Assembly: GCA_021029095.1 (NCBI GenBank)
Contig: JAJOHG010000058.1
Span: 1-64,000, forward strand
Source: Phellopilus nigrolimitatus
Lineage: Eukaryota; Basidiomycota; Agaricomycetes; Hymenochaetales; Hymenochaetaceae
DNA: 64,000 nt
Direction of reading: 5' to 3'
Of the stretch, positions 34,453-45,101 are shown in pieces (position 1 is the first letter of the stretch; the number at the start of each line of letters is the position of its first letter). The notes beneath the pieces were generated by a model. That model had not been told where the DNA came from. It did not search any database and saw nothing but the letters and a program-made list of their open reading frames with translations. Both the position numbers and the translations under genes were made by a program.

Positions 34453-34866
34453 AAGGTCGAGCTGTCAGGGAAGGTATGTAAATCCTCTTTCCGTTATTAC
34501 TCCTGCTGAAAATTATCCTAAAATGTTAAATGATTTACTTGTATTCTCCGATTTGAAAGTTGAAGTCAAGTTCTGTATCGTGTATCGTAACCATAGTCAA
34601 AGTTTGCGCACTGAACTAAATGTATGGAGATTTGAATGGCAATACTACGTCACTGTAACTGCTACTAGGATGTGTAGTATAAAGAAAATAAAGAAGCAGG
34701 ACGTAAAAAGCAGGTTTCGATGTTGGACGGCCTTTATGCTGCATGAGACCGCACGAAAACGGAAAAGAGTCGTGTGTACTATTTCTCGAGAGATTCAGTA
34801 CAGGCTTCAGATTAAGCAGCATGTGCTATGAAAATATTGAGCATGTACAACTTGCTCGACATCTAC
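34453..34866. other. Intergenic, convergent
   Basis: 3' flank of the small gene and of the AAA+ relic. No gene seen. Confidence 0.5.
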
Positions 34867-36490
34867 TCAAGGTATACCGAGCATTAGCGGAAGAGTCCGC
34901 AGAGAAGCGACCTCGGAAAGACGCAGTTCTGGCAGCTGAGCGTGAATGCCGTTGAGCTGCACATTAGACTGTAAGCCGTCTTCGCCAACAGCGACAACGA
35001 TACCGTTCGTTTGCATCTCAGCACTCACAGGTGCTTGAACAGCAAGAGGAAACGGATCCCATTGATTCTCGGGATGGAGATTGTATTCGTCCTGGATGTC
35101 TCAATCAACCACGATCAAATATAAAAGGACATAAGTGCTTACCCTAGCGTGCTTGATAAACCTCGTACGTTTTCTCTTGAGTTCTGCAAAAGTGGGCCCG
35201 AGACGATACCTCAGTAAGGTCAATATTCTCTGGTCATTTTCTTCCAGTACAGCGCCGCGGACGGCCGGCGTGGCTCAAGCGAAGGAGCGATAGGCGACTC
35301 TTCCGAAACGCGCTTTTTGCGCCATACAGAAAAAAAGTGTAGGCGGTCTCCGAATGTCATCCAAAAGCTCGTCAAAGAACTTGCGCCGCTTCTCCTTGTC
35401 CGGCTGTGTAAAAAGAACACGATTGTCTTTTTTCACGCCAGGACGGGTGTACGTCACGAAGAAGGGATGAGACTCGTCCACGACAGCCAAAAGAAGAACG
35501 GGTTCACTGGACGAAAGGGTGTCGAGCATGGCTTTGGCTATCGTCCACGCAGTCTCCGAAATAGCCGCGCACCAACCCAAACAGCGAGGCGAATTACAGA
35601 AAGGTTGATGCCGCTTGGCCTCGATAAAAAGCTGCACGATATCAGCTTCGATAGCCTTCAAGATCAAGAGTTTGGATGTGGAACTCTTCCCGAATTGTCG
35701 CTGGAGGGTATTGAGCGCGGCTTCCACACAAAGTGCCTATAAATTCGAGATGAGCAGTGTTTCATGACATTCAACAGAAACACCAAGACGAACCCTCAGA
35801 TCTGCACCTCCATACCTCTTCGTGATCTTCGCCAATCGCTGAACGGTCTCGTTCGCCCTATCGTCTTCCCATCCTTCCCATCTGCGAGCGATTATGCTCA
35901 AAATCTTTGCGCGCGCGTTTAAATTGACAGGGCAAAGTGAAACTCGCGGTCAGAGAGACCGGGACGTCATAGCTCGGGGTCGACTGCGTCTGGCCAACTC
36001 GGAGCACTGGTGTCAATAACTTAACCACGACTATCCATCCCGTCCATGAGCGCGGACAACATCGAGACGAATAGAGAATGGATTTGGTCCTGCTTCGACG
36101 AACGAACAGACGCAAGGCCGGCTATTTCGTCGAAAAAGATAATCGACGGCTGCTGGTTGCGTGCCTTCTCATAATGCAGGCGGAGCTGGCGCTCAGCTTC
36201 TCCAACCCGCTTCGGAAGACAGTCCGCACCCTTGCACATGAATAGCACTGTGAAAACCCTTCAGACACTCTCGTTTTACCGGTGCGCGCTGGGCCATAAA
36301 ACAAGACAAGACACCTCGCGGCGGTATGAGTTGAGCTGACCTGTTCACTGTGTTTATTCGCAAGCCGTTGCCTTGCACCCTTCGTGACGCGGCCAGAAAA
36401 TGGGCCATCTTTAACGAGTTTGCACTGTCGAGGCGTCCATACCTGTGCACTGCGACGGACGTGCGGCCCGACCTGTAAGCACTGCATCCT
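34867..36490 (-). pseudogene. AAA+ ATPase relic of the YTA7/ATAD2 family
   Basis: Fragments appear in order but in different frames. A Walker A (GPARTGKT) lies near 36260-36300. Then come GEAERQLRLHYEKARNQQPS and a Walker B IIFFDEIAGLASVRSSKQDQ (36030-36200), the remains of a [20 protein letters not shown]-like segment (35980-36030, frameshifted), and EAALNTLQRQFG. A second ATPase-like part follows with LGWCAAISETAWTIAKAMLD and DELLDDIRRPPTLF. The tail contains LTLLRYRLGP, DEYNLHPENQWDPFPLAVQ and a C-terminus ending MLGIP. Frameshifts near 36020-36270, 35900 and 35300, and the lack of the N-terminal half, show it is not functional. YTA7 proteins handle histones at chromatin. This is probably a partial duplicate of a gene elsewhere. 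Confidence 0.82.
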
Positions 36491-37664
36491 GCCTCCCGCG
36501 TGTCAATACCTCACAAAGATAACAAGACGACTGGCCGCTCGAATGCGCTCTCATTCAAGCAGCGGCGGCGTCGTGACGGACTATCCACATGACAATGGGT
36601 GGGTGATTCGCAAGGCGCGACAGGCACCCTTTCCCATCAATTAATTTGATGCTAAACCTTCACTCTCCTCAACCAACTCCTTTATTTTTGTTCATTAAGG
36701 ACCTCCATAGAATATGGAGTCGCCCGGAGTTGTAAAGAAGCTGCCGCGCGAAGCGAAATGCGCCCTCAGCTGCGTATTCTATAGAGGTGGATTGGGAAGA
36801 CCTGGCTTACTGCACTTTTGGAATTCTCGCGGAAAGGGGTTCATATTGACGCTTTTGTGATGACTGACATAGGAAATAAAATCGTCAATTTCAGGCACTG
36901 ACAATCTTTCACGCCTTCCGTGCTAATAGTCTATTGACGATAAATCTGGGGGCTCATTTTCTCGCTGAATTGAGACTCATAAAGCTTTCCTTAGGCTTCG
37001 AGCTTTAGGCAGTCCGATTGTCGAGATCATGGGTCTCAATGCTTCTTCGCTTGCCGGCTCTCGAGGTGACGGCTCTCCTGTTTGATTCCTTAGGCAACAG
37101 ATCTAGGCTAATGAATTGGCAAAGAAGTCAAAGAAGAAGGCTATGGAGCATCCCGAACAAAGCTAAGTATTTCATAGTCAAAGGATCCGCACGATCTATT
37201 GCACAATCCCGACGTTGTTTCAAACTTTGCTGTTGATCTGACAATGCGCATCAACCCCACGCTTCTGCATGTCTTGGCCCAAGATTATTTGATTTATCTG
37301 TCGCGCAGACTCATGAGATTCGCAGAAGTGGCACAATTGACTATACGTACGCTTTTCCGTGATATCAGCATTTGATCTGATGAGCCCTATGCCGACGGGC
37401 TCTCGTTGCAAACCTAATGCTGTTTAATGCTTTGTGAACGTTTTGCTATGTGAAAACGAAAAACACGACTCGACTCCAAGTGAAACCTACATCAACGTTG
37501 CGCGATCCTCGTCATCGAACGGCAAGTCATCAGTGCCTTTCGACTTGCAATTAAATTTCATTATGATCGATAAATACTGAACGAGATTTTCGAGCATATC
37601 CAACAACTCCTACAGCTATCGTCGCAAGCATCTACCGCGGTTACTAGAGCTTTCGTTTCTTGCG
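36491..37664. other. Intergenic; possible dispersed repeat
   Basis: No gene supported. Bases 36670-36712 (caactcctttatttttgttc and on to cctccatag) resemble 27009-27075. Confidence 0.45.
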
Positions 37665-39300
37665 ATGTTCTCAAATCGCTCCAATATTCAGCCAGTCGAC
37701 CCCGCCAATGTCCCTGTCTGGGCCTTCGAAATTGACAATACCATGTATTGCCAGTTAGCTCTTGCGACTGTCTTGGTCTATGATACTAGTTGAGTCCACA
37801 ACGCAATATTTATGGTTATAATAGCTTATCGTTTCTTTTCAGTCACTAGAATGGACAAGGAGGTTTGGCCACCATCTCTAGTAGACGTTTTAAGTCTGAC
37901 TGTCAATACAAAACCTTGATATAGGTTAAGTACTTCTGGGTGAGCCGGCGCCGACTTGAATATGCATAGTTTGTATTGCATTCGTGCTCATTTTTTGTTA
38001 TAGAGCACGCCTCGCAAGTTCGTCAGCCTCATCTATTTTCTGGTGATTAAACTTCCTGCTTTTACTTGAAATACTGAATAAAGAGACATGTCTTCCAAGA
38101 ATCGGTATATTGGTCTTTTTGGTGCTGTTGCATATCTATGGTGTACGTATGACAAGAATAGTGAAGTCGACAAACTTAACTATTTATACAGCTGCCAGTT
38201 ATCGCGCAACTCTGACACTGTAAGTGTCTGTCCACAGTTACTTACGCAGTTATAATTTCATAATTGTCTAGATGTGAGGATGCGAAAACGTCTGTGCAAT
38301 TTCTGCATTGACAATATTGCGCAGGCAAATTTACTCTTTGGGCCTCTGTTCTTGCTGGTAAGTTTCTTATATTTTTCACGATGGCATCACTTCCTTAGCA
38401 TTTTTTTTTCAGATTGGGTGACTGTTCTGCTCATTGATTGTAGGCACTCTAATTCGTCTGCGCGCGCCAATGTGCCCTTTAACATTTTACTCTTTCGAAC
38501 TTGCAGACATTCTTTACATGAGGGTCATGGCCCTGTTTTCACAAGGCATGCTTTTCTTACGTATTTACCACATTTACTTACTGATTGGCTTTTATCAGAC
38601 AGAAAGTTATCTATATGTCTCCAGGCCATATTTGTCGCAGAAGCAGCTTCTATGATCGTCATTCTTATATATGTTAATATCCATGAAATGAGTAGATACC
38701 ACATTAATTCTGTCTCGCACATGATACATTATTCACTCTTCACAGCTGATGTAGGGGGTCTTGCGAAAGGAGTCACTATATGTGGAGAAGACACAGTTGT
38801 TCCTGTGGTATGGGGGATTTTATTTTGGTTAGTGCATCACAGGACTATCCGACCAATATGTACTGACAGTCGATGCTTGTGAAGGACTTCACCAGTGGTC
38901 TACGAGCTTATCTTGATGGTTCTGGCACTCTATAAAGCTGCCGGTTTCTGGAGGACATCAGCCGGCTTTCAGGGCTTCTATCTTGTCAAGGTCCTTATTC
39001 AAGACCAAGCACTTTACTTCATTTTGTGAGTTGATTTCCCAAATATGTTCTGAATTTGCATCTGTTTAATATAGGGCGTGATTTGGCAGGGTGATTACTT
39101 GCAGTGTTGCAAGAGCCATAAGCTTCCAGCGTACCTTTGATCTAGTATTTGTCAGCTTCTTGAATGCAATTGGTAGCGCATCTCTACTTTGTATACTTGG
39201 AAGTTGGTTGTTGGTTCACTTGAAGGAGGCAGGGGAGAAAGGCATCAATGGCGGAACAAGCTATAGGCCAGCCTCAATGAGCGATTTGGAATTCGCATGA
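37665..39300 (+). CDS. DUF6533-type multi-pass membrane protein, copy 1
   Basis: A many-exon gene rebuilt with its inverted paralog (47196-48826) as guide. It starts MFSNRSNIQPVDPANVPVW, then MYCQLALATVLVYDTS. Short exons follow: MDKE then VKYFW, STPRKFVSLIYFL, NRYIGLFGAVAYLW (38100-38142), ASYRATLT (38192-38219), a predicted 2-nt exon (38272-38273) and KFTLWASVLAG (38325-38357). Then come DWVTVLLID, DILYMRVMALFSQ, VVPVVWGILFW, VVYELILMVLALYKAAGFWR and a last exon ending LLVHLKEAGEKGINGGTSYR and MSDLEFA. The N-terminal region ending in an acidic-E-V-aromatic-W pattern and the C-terminal GGTSYR-S/A-S-S-D-E-F tail are typical of DUF6533 proteins, which are multiplied in mushroom fungi. Function unknown. 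Confidence 0.82.
38272..38273 (+). other. Predicted 2-nt microexon of the DUF6533 gene
   Basis: The sequence reads ...gtctag|AT|gtgagg... with an acceptor and a donor touching the two bases. Intron 38220-38271 and intron 38274-38324 are of normal length. Including AT restores the frame and gives the codons CTA and TGC (Leu-Cys) across three exons. The paralog has the same arrangement at 48215-48216. Confidence 0.6.
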
Positions 39301-40146
39301 CATTCTTGTGAGTATTAACATCTCTTCTTCAAGCTCTATTCGACTTACGGATCATTTTTCTTGTTACGCATAGCATGGGTTCATATTCCGCCTTTTATAT
39401 CAGATGTCCCATGTATCTCCTTAGGGTGGGGTACTTGACTACGGATCAGTCGTAGATCTCTGCGCAGTTGCGTTCATTCTTGCGAACGAGTTTATTTACA
39501 TAAGACAGTTTCGGGTACCAGATTTAAATCAGCGGCTGCATGAGATACCAAAGACTGCAAGTGAAAAAACAGCACGTTATTGACGAGCTGTTGCCCACGA
39601 CATACGGCGACCGACTGAATGCAAATTGCTGCACATCGCGTACTCAACGTGTAGGGACGTCCTCTGTCGAGGCTTTCATGTACATGTCCAGTGAGGACCG
39701 GAGAAAATGCGGAGCAAACATGTAGTCCCAGAGGGAGCTGCTTTGAGCCTTCGACTGTCAGTTATTTGACATCAACCATCAGGCGGGCACTTTCGAGTTT
39801 GCTGTGGTACATGTTTATTGGAAAATGATCAATAGACGTGTAGCTTTGAGGTCAGCGGATCGTCAGATGCTGCCAACTCAAAGGTCGAGAGTGAAAAAAC
39901 CATAGGTGTATCCAAACTGGCAGCGAAGCATCCCATGATGTCTCTGTCGGATCGTGCAGACCTCATTAGCGAGTGTAGGAGAAGATTAGCAATGGCTAGA
40001 TTATCGAGTAATGAAAGGTAACAATTATAACTTTAAAGCGTGTTAGAGTGAGCTGAAGGCGAAACATACCAACAGATTACCAGTCAGAAGCAAATCAAAG
40101 TTTACATAATATTCCAAATAAACATGATTGAGTACACGGCGTCAGA
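39301..40146. other. Intergenic, convergent gene ends
   Basis: A 61-codon plus ORF (39540-39725) has no recognisable domain. Nothing else is supported. Confidence 0.5.
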
Positions 40147-40958
40147 TTAGAGCTTCGATGGGGAGGGGTCCATTTTGATATGTACACCTGTCGCGACGAG
40201 GCGATGGTGCGTCGCATTCCATATCTGCAGGAAGAGTCTTATGTCAGCTAAACCAAGTTCATGATACTGAGCGTTACGGCATTACTTCGCTACGAGCGGA
40301 CATGGCGCGCGCGCCGAGTGATATCGTTGTATTGACGATTCGAAGCTTCTCGCCGCTGTTTGTAACCTTCGTCAGCAATTTGGTATAAGCGAAGAGGTAT
40401 ATGACGCAACTTACACTCGGGCAGGAGAATGGTAAACCACATTTATGGCTTGCGAGACGCCTCCAATTCCGCTCCTCCCGGATGCCATACCCAAAGCACA
40501 AATAGGTAGACTAGAACACCTGTGGCGAATGACCATGGTATTCTAGTACTGTTAGAGACACTGGGCTTACAAGTCTATCAGATATGCAGAGCAACCTCCG
40601 TGGACATTGCCGCCCCCATTGACCATATCTAAGAAAATCAGACGTCAGATGATAGGGTGCTCCGGCAATCGAAAGCCTTTTGGTGCTCACCGTCCTCGAC
40701 GTCGATCTCGCAAACCACCTTTCCTTCTCGCTTCTGCGGTTCTTCCGCCTTCTCTTGGATGTTGACTTCAATGATCTTGACTCGTCCACCTATGGCATCT
40801 GCAAAGCCTTTCCCGCGTCCCATGAAAGTAAATAGTATGCCTGCAAGGTGTTGCTTGATCTCGTCCGACGCGTTGCCAGCGATGTCCTTGTACCGATCCT
40901 TATCGTACACATACATGGGTGCTAGTATAGTAGATTCCCCATTATCTTCTGAAGCCAT
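40147..40958 (-). CDS. Hotdog-fold acyl-CoA thioesterase (ACOT13-like)
   Basis: Starts MASEDNGESTILAPMYVYDK at ATG 40958. Exon 1 ends EGKVVCEIDVED. Exon 2 reads MVNGGGNVHGGCSAYLIDL, the hotdog signature in which the HGG loop lies next to the active site. A later exon has LGMASGRSGIGGVSQAINVV followed by YHSPAR, then GEKLRIVNTTISLGARAMSA and finally ATHHRLVATGVHIKMDPSPS with stop at 40147-40149. Introns are GT-AG. Proteins of this family hydrolyse medium to long acyl-CoA, often in mitochondria; the substrate here cannot be read from the sequence. The lengthened segment between residues 30 and 75 (GRGKGFADAIGGRVKIIEVN) is family-typical helix and strand. Confidence 0.88.
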
Positions 40959-41300
40959 TGCTGAAGATCAAGTAGCTCGAACGCCCCTTTGTTATGGGGG
41001 GAGGAGAAAAGCGAGCTTGGTCTCCATCATGGTCTTTCGGGACCCAAGGTTCCCGGTGTGTTTTCATAAGGGCAAATGGGTATCACGTGCATTTATGCGT
41101 AACATTCGCGTGACGTACGCGTAACTAAACACGCATTTAGTGCCACAATGAGCTCTCGAAGTTTTAGGAAAATTCCGCGTTCAGAAAGCGCATCAATAGG
41201 TATACAGTTGTGATACATTCCTTACATGAAGCGCAAATGCATAATCAACTTAGCAAAAATAAAGGAGAATAGGAATGGGTTCCTGTCATTCCTATTCTCC
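40959..41300. other. Intergenic
   Basis: 5' flank of the thioesterase and 3' flank of the gene ending at 41301. No gene seen. Confidence 0.5.
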
Positions 41301-42278
41301 TCACACCTTCCGCACCTTTGCACTTATCTCGAGCCTCCTTTCCTTTCCCTCCTCAATAAGCGCTTCACAGACGTCCTCGAGCCTGCGCTGCCCTTCTTCG
41401 AGTCTCGCCTGGCCTTCCACCGAACGCCTCTCCTGCTCTTCGAGCTCTTCGACCCGGACGCGCAACGAATGGGCCTTGGCGCGCGCCTCAGCGGCGCTCT
41501 CAAGGAGCGTCCTGAGCTCGGCGGCGGCGGATTTTCCGGGGCTGACTGAAACATGAGGCATTGGCGTCGCGATGGCCTTCGTAACGCTAAGGACGTGGGC
41601 CCGTTTTGGAGTAGAAAAGGCATAAGTAGCCTCGCGAGATTCGCCCGGATTCTCTTTGTGCACGGTGGGCGCGTAGGCTGATTTACGCGATTGGGTCTTG
41701 TATCTGGAGCCGGCATGATGTTTGGAGTTGGAATTCGGTCGGCGAGGTTGACATTGACCACGCTTAGGAACATTGACTGCAAGGAACGTAATTTTTGGAT
41801 GAGGGAAGTAGCGGAAAGGATGCATGGGCGAGTACGTACGTTCGCTGGATCCCTGTTTGTCCATCCTTTTATCGTTTTCATCGACGATCAGTGCAATGCT
41901 CGCAGAATCTTCTAGCTCATGATTCTTCAAGACTACAGAATCGTTGATGTTCTTTGGCTTATCCGTGGTCTTGCTTCGGCCGTGGTTCTTTGCAATGAGT
42001 ACCGTCGATGTTCTGAGAGGCGACGGTACCTTGGGTCCATAGGGGTGTGCAGAGCTCGACGTCTTTGACGCGAAGGAAGACCCGTTCCTATGCGAGTCAT
42101 ACTTACCCTGCCTTCCCGTTTCATACGATACAAGAAGATGTGGCGGAAGCGCACGCAGAATCTCGATGCCTGCTTCGAGATACGACGGGTAATAGCATCC
42201 AATGCTTGGCCTGATGTAGAATAGCCAACTTGCGTAGTTTAAGTCTGCGAATATGTCCTGCATCGTCAGAGTGGACAT
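41301..42278 (-). CDS. Uncharacterised coiled-coil protein with VPKRGxxQPRRP motif, copy 1
   Basis: Starts MSTLTMQDIFADLNYASWLF at ATG 42278. It has GIEILRALPPHLL, a basic Ser/Pro-rich linker with YGPKVPSPLRTSTV, and then an intron (donor GTACGTACTC, acceptor TTGCAG, phase 1). Exon 2 begins NVPKRGQCQPRRPNS and ends in a heptad-like coiled coil (AEARAKAHSLRVRVEELEEQ, then a tail to EISAKVRKV). A paralog lies at 62196-63057 on the other strand with the same exon structure, intron phase and short motifs. No known domain. The coiled coil suggests self-association (inference). Confidence 0.75.
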   Translation of the reverse strand: MSTLTMQDIFADLNYASWLFYIRPSIGCYYPSYLEAGIEILRALPPHLLVSYETGRQGKYDSHRNGSSFASKTSSSAHPYGPKVPSPLRTSTVLIAKNHGRSKTTDKPKNINDSVVLKNHELEDSASIALIVDENDKRMDKQGSSERTYSPMHPFRYFPHPKITFLAVNVPKRGQCQPRRPNSNSKHHAGSRYKTQSRKSAYAPTVHKENPGESREATYAFSTPKRAHVLSVTKAIATPMPHVSVSPGKSAAAELRTLLESAAEARAKAHSLRVRVEELEEQERRSVEGQARLEEGQRRLEDVCEALIEEGKERRLEISAKVRKV

Positions 42279-43211
42279 TTTGTCTTTCGTTTTTGGACTT
42301 GTGGATCGAGACAGTAGAGGTTTCGCGAGACAGAACATATATGTACGTACGACGACGTGACAAGCCACATTGCGACACGAGGCCGGCAGATACCGTCGGC
42401 TAACTACGTGGCTTGATCATGCCTTGCTACATGCACTACCGCACACGATCCTGAATATCGTGATTCCCCCCTATTTTGGAATTCACGAAGACTCCAGATT
42501 ACTGCCAGAATCCCATTATATACAGCTCATTGTCTTGAAACAACGATGACGAAGTTAGTGTTGTTGTTTCGTCTTCATCCGCGCTATGATTCGAAACTTG
42601 ATTTAACTCCGATTTATACTTATTCCCCGTTCCCTCGCCAAGGAAGACGAATCCTCTTTTCTGCCTGTCTCAAGATTTAGCCCCGCCAAGATCCAAGGGA
42701 AGTAGCACAACTCAGATTGACGCACCAAGTATCTTGCCAGTCAGATTCCAGAATGGGATTCTGATATGCTTCTCTTGGAAGAGATCACAGGGTGTCGAAT
42801 AGTAAGGAGACAACGCGTCCGTCACTCTCCACTTCGCTAATTGTCTGCGTCGTTTGTATCCTATGCGCACTGCTCAACACAAGGCTCTGGCATGATGACA
42901 GATCTGCATCTAATTTTCTGCAGAGGTATTAGACGAAGCTAAGACAGCTTCTGCTAGCATTGCTGCAACTGCGAGTTAATGCGATCCACGAGAAAGAAAC
43001 CACTGCTCATAACATTCTGTATTATTGATGAGCTGGCACTATTCATTTTCATAGTCCTAAATGTCCTGTGGCTCGATGCAATCTTTTTCCTATTGAAGCT
43101 GGAGATGCTACACAGTCACAGCTCAATTTAAATTTCAGGCTTAACAAAGTTTGGAAGAATCATAAAATATACCGCCATAATCTAGGAGCCAGCCAGCCGG
43201 CCCTCATGAAT
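42279..43211. other. Intergenic
   Basis: No gene seen. Low-level AT-rich sequence up to the MITE. Confidence 0.5.
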
Positions 43212-43219
43212 CTTATCAT
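43212..43219. repeat. 8-bp target-site duplication, left copy (right copy 44065-44072)
   Basis: CTTATCAT, identical on both sides of the MITE. Confidence 0.9.
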
Positions 43220-44064
43220 TAGGGCTCCGCAACGTACCCGTATATACGAAATACGGTACGGTACGGTACGGTCACGTACCAGTATCGTAATGCTCTCCGA
43301 GGGTCTAAAATACGGTCACGTATTTACGTGACCGTACACGTATTGAACCCGTATAATACGTCTGTATACGTTCGTAATACGTGATACGTGACCCTACACC
43401 CATACTACCTAACTAGAAGCATGTGATCGTGAGGTACATACCTCTAATTAGGTATTATAGTCTCCCAACTGCAAATAATACTGCAAGTAAATGCTGACTG
43501 CCTGAAATGGACATCACCGCCGGCCGTGCCACCACAGCGTGGATCGTCGGCATTGCCCGTGTTGGCGATTTTCGTCACCATCAACGTGTGCTGCCGGCTT
43601 CCCGCGCCGCACACTAGTCGTGCTCGTCGTTCGACACGACGAGCATGACTGTCTCCCTCAATTTTCCACCTTCTCCATTCATTTTTTTTTTTTTTTTTTT
43701 GCATTATGTGTGTCTTAGTCTTAGAGCAGATACAAACAAAACTGGAAAAATAAAATTGGGACTTTGGTGCCGCATCACCCCCTGCCTGCTGTTTGCTAAT
43801 GCTATTCTTAATAAATAAGTGTGATTTTGATGTCGGCAAAAAGCAAAAAGAAACAAACTCTCGTAAAATTTCTAAAACAAAACTTCTTCTATGTTTACAT
43901 AACCCGTATACGACGTATCACCGTATACGGTCAGTACCGTATCAGTACCGTACCGTATGTGCCCACGAAAACATAAAATACGTGACCGTATTGATACTGA
44001 ACGTACCAGTATCCTGCTTGCAAAAATACGTACGTATCAGTATACGGTACGTTGCGGAGCCCTA
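43220..44064. mobile_element. Non-autonomous hAT-type MITE (845 bp)
   Basis: The ends are inverted: the left end starts TAGGGCTCCGCAACGTAC and the right end is GTACGTTGCGGAGCCCTA. The element is flanked on both sides by the identical 8 bp CTTATCAT (43212-43219 and 44065-44072), the target-site duplication length of hAT transposons. The subterminal regions are packed with TACGGTACGG / CCGTACCGTA-type repeats and TACGTGACCG motifs in both orientations, which are candidate transposase-binding sites. A run of about 20 T lies near 43681-43700. No transposase ORF is present, so it depends on an autonomous relative elsewhere. Confidence 0.9.
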
Positions 44065-44072
44065 CTTATCAT

Positions 44073-45101
44073 CTGTGGCAACATATTTTAATTTGCAGCG
44101 TGACTTTCGTTTTCCGTAACAAGTTGATTTCCCACCTGATGTTTTTCAGAGATATTGTGGTATATCCGCTAGGTATGTGCCCTGCTCCAGTAGCAGAATT
44201 TGTAGATTATATCATGTCAGGAACTGGAGCTAAGATTAAAAAACATGTCTCGACTGTACGTAAGCAGATTATCTATACGTTTATTCAGTTGCACTATTTG
44301 TCGATTTCACGCTGATGACTTTTAGCTGAACAGTTCTTCGAACTGCCGAAAATTTGCGGGGAGGAATGTGAAACGCGCTGATCCCTCGGCCGAAAATCTC
44401 GGCCCGGTCCAGTCGCATTGTGGGCTGGCCGAATCAGGATCTTTCCCTTTCAAAGGGGTGACGAGAGAGCAAGCTCAAAAGAATAGGCTGTCGGAAACAA
44501 TATATATATATATATATATATACTATCCTCTGCGAATCGACGAGTACGGTCCGAGAGGCGAATCACAAGCGTGACCACTGGCGAGCTCCTTCGTCGAGAT
44601 TTCGATTTTTCATCATAAACGCACAGCACAATAACGGCTGTTGGGGGTCTGGAGAGGCCTAGGCATGCGCGAAACGGAAGGTTCGAGCAAGGCTAATAAG
44701 CTGTAGCCCCGTGCCCAACTGCAGCACGCGGCGATCCATGAGGATTTTTTGAGGTTGCAGAAAACTTGCTGCAAGCATGCGATGCTTTCTCTTCCACGGC
44801 GAGTCTCATGACCAGCCTGGAGCGGTTTTAAAGCGGTATTTATCTTCTTGTTCCCCCGAAATGAAGAAGGGGTGGAAGGGCGGAAAAAAAGACGAAGAAA
44901 TTTTCGGGTTTACGCCACTGCCAGCCACCGCCACCGAGGTTTAGTCCGCATTAGACTATAATACCAAACACAAGTAAATAGCCCCCGAATTCGTTGGCCC
45001 GGTTTGTCGAGCGCCCTCACGCTGCCCACGTTGTATTTGACCTTCGCTCGTTGCCCGACATCAAAAACCAGTCCGCTCTTTGCTCCCAACACTTTCCAAC
45101 G
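44073..45101. other. Intergenic with AT microsatellite
   Basis: An (AT)n run at 44502-44522. No gene supported; the last 150 bp are the promoter and leader of the DUF7729 gene. Confidence 0.55.

Noticed and set aside
38088..38142. ATG at 38088 as the start of the DUF6533 gene
   Set aside because: The inverted paralog and upstream exons (37665 on) show that this ATG lies inside an intron ending at 38099.
43220..44064. Repeated TACGGTACGG units as a possible CRISPR-like or satellite array
   Set aside because: The units are irregular, occur in both orientations and sit inside a transposon defined by terminal repeats and a target duplication.
44502..44522. AT run as a regulatory element
   Set aside because: A simple microsatellite with no gene start close by.
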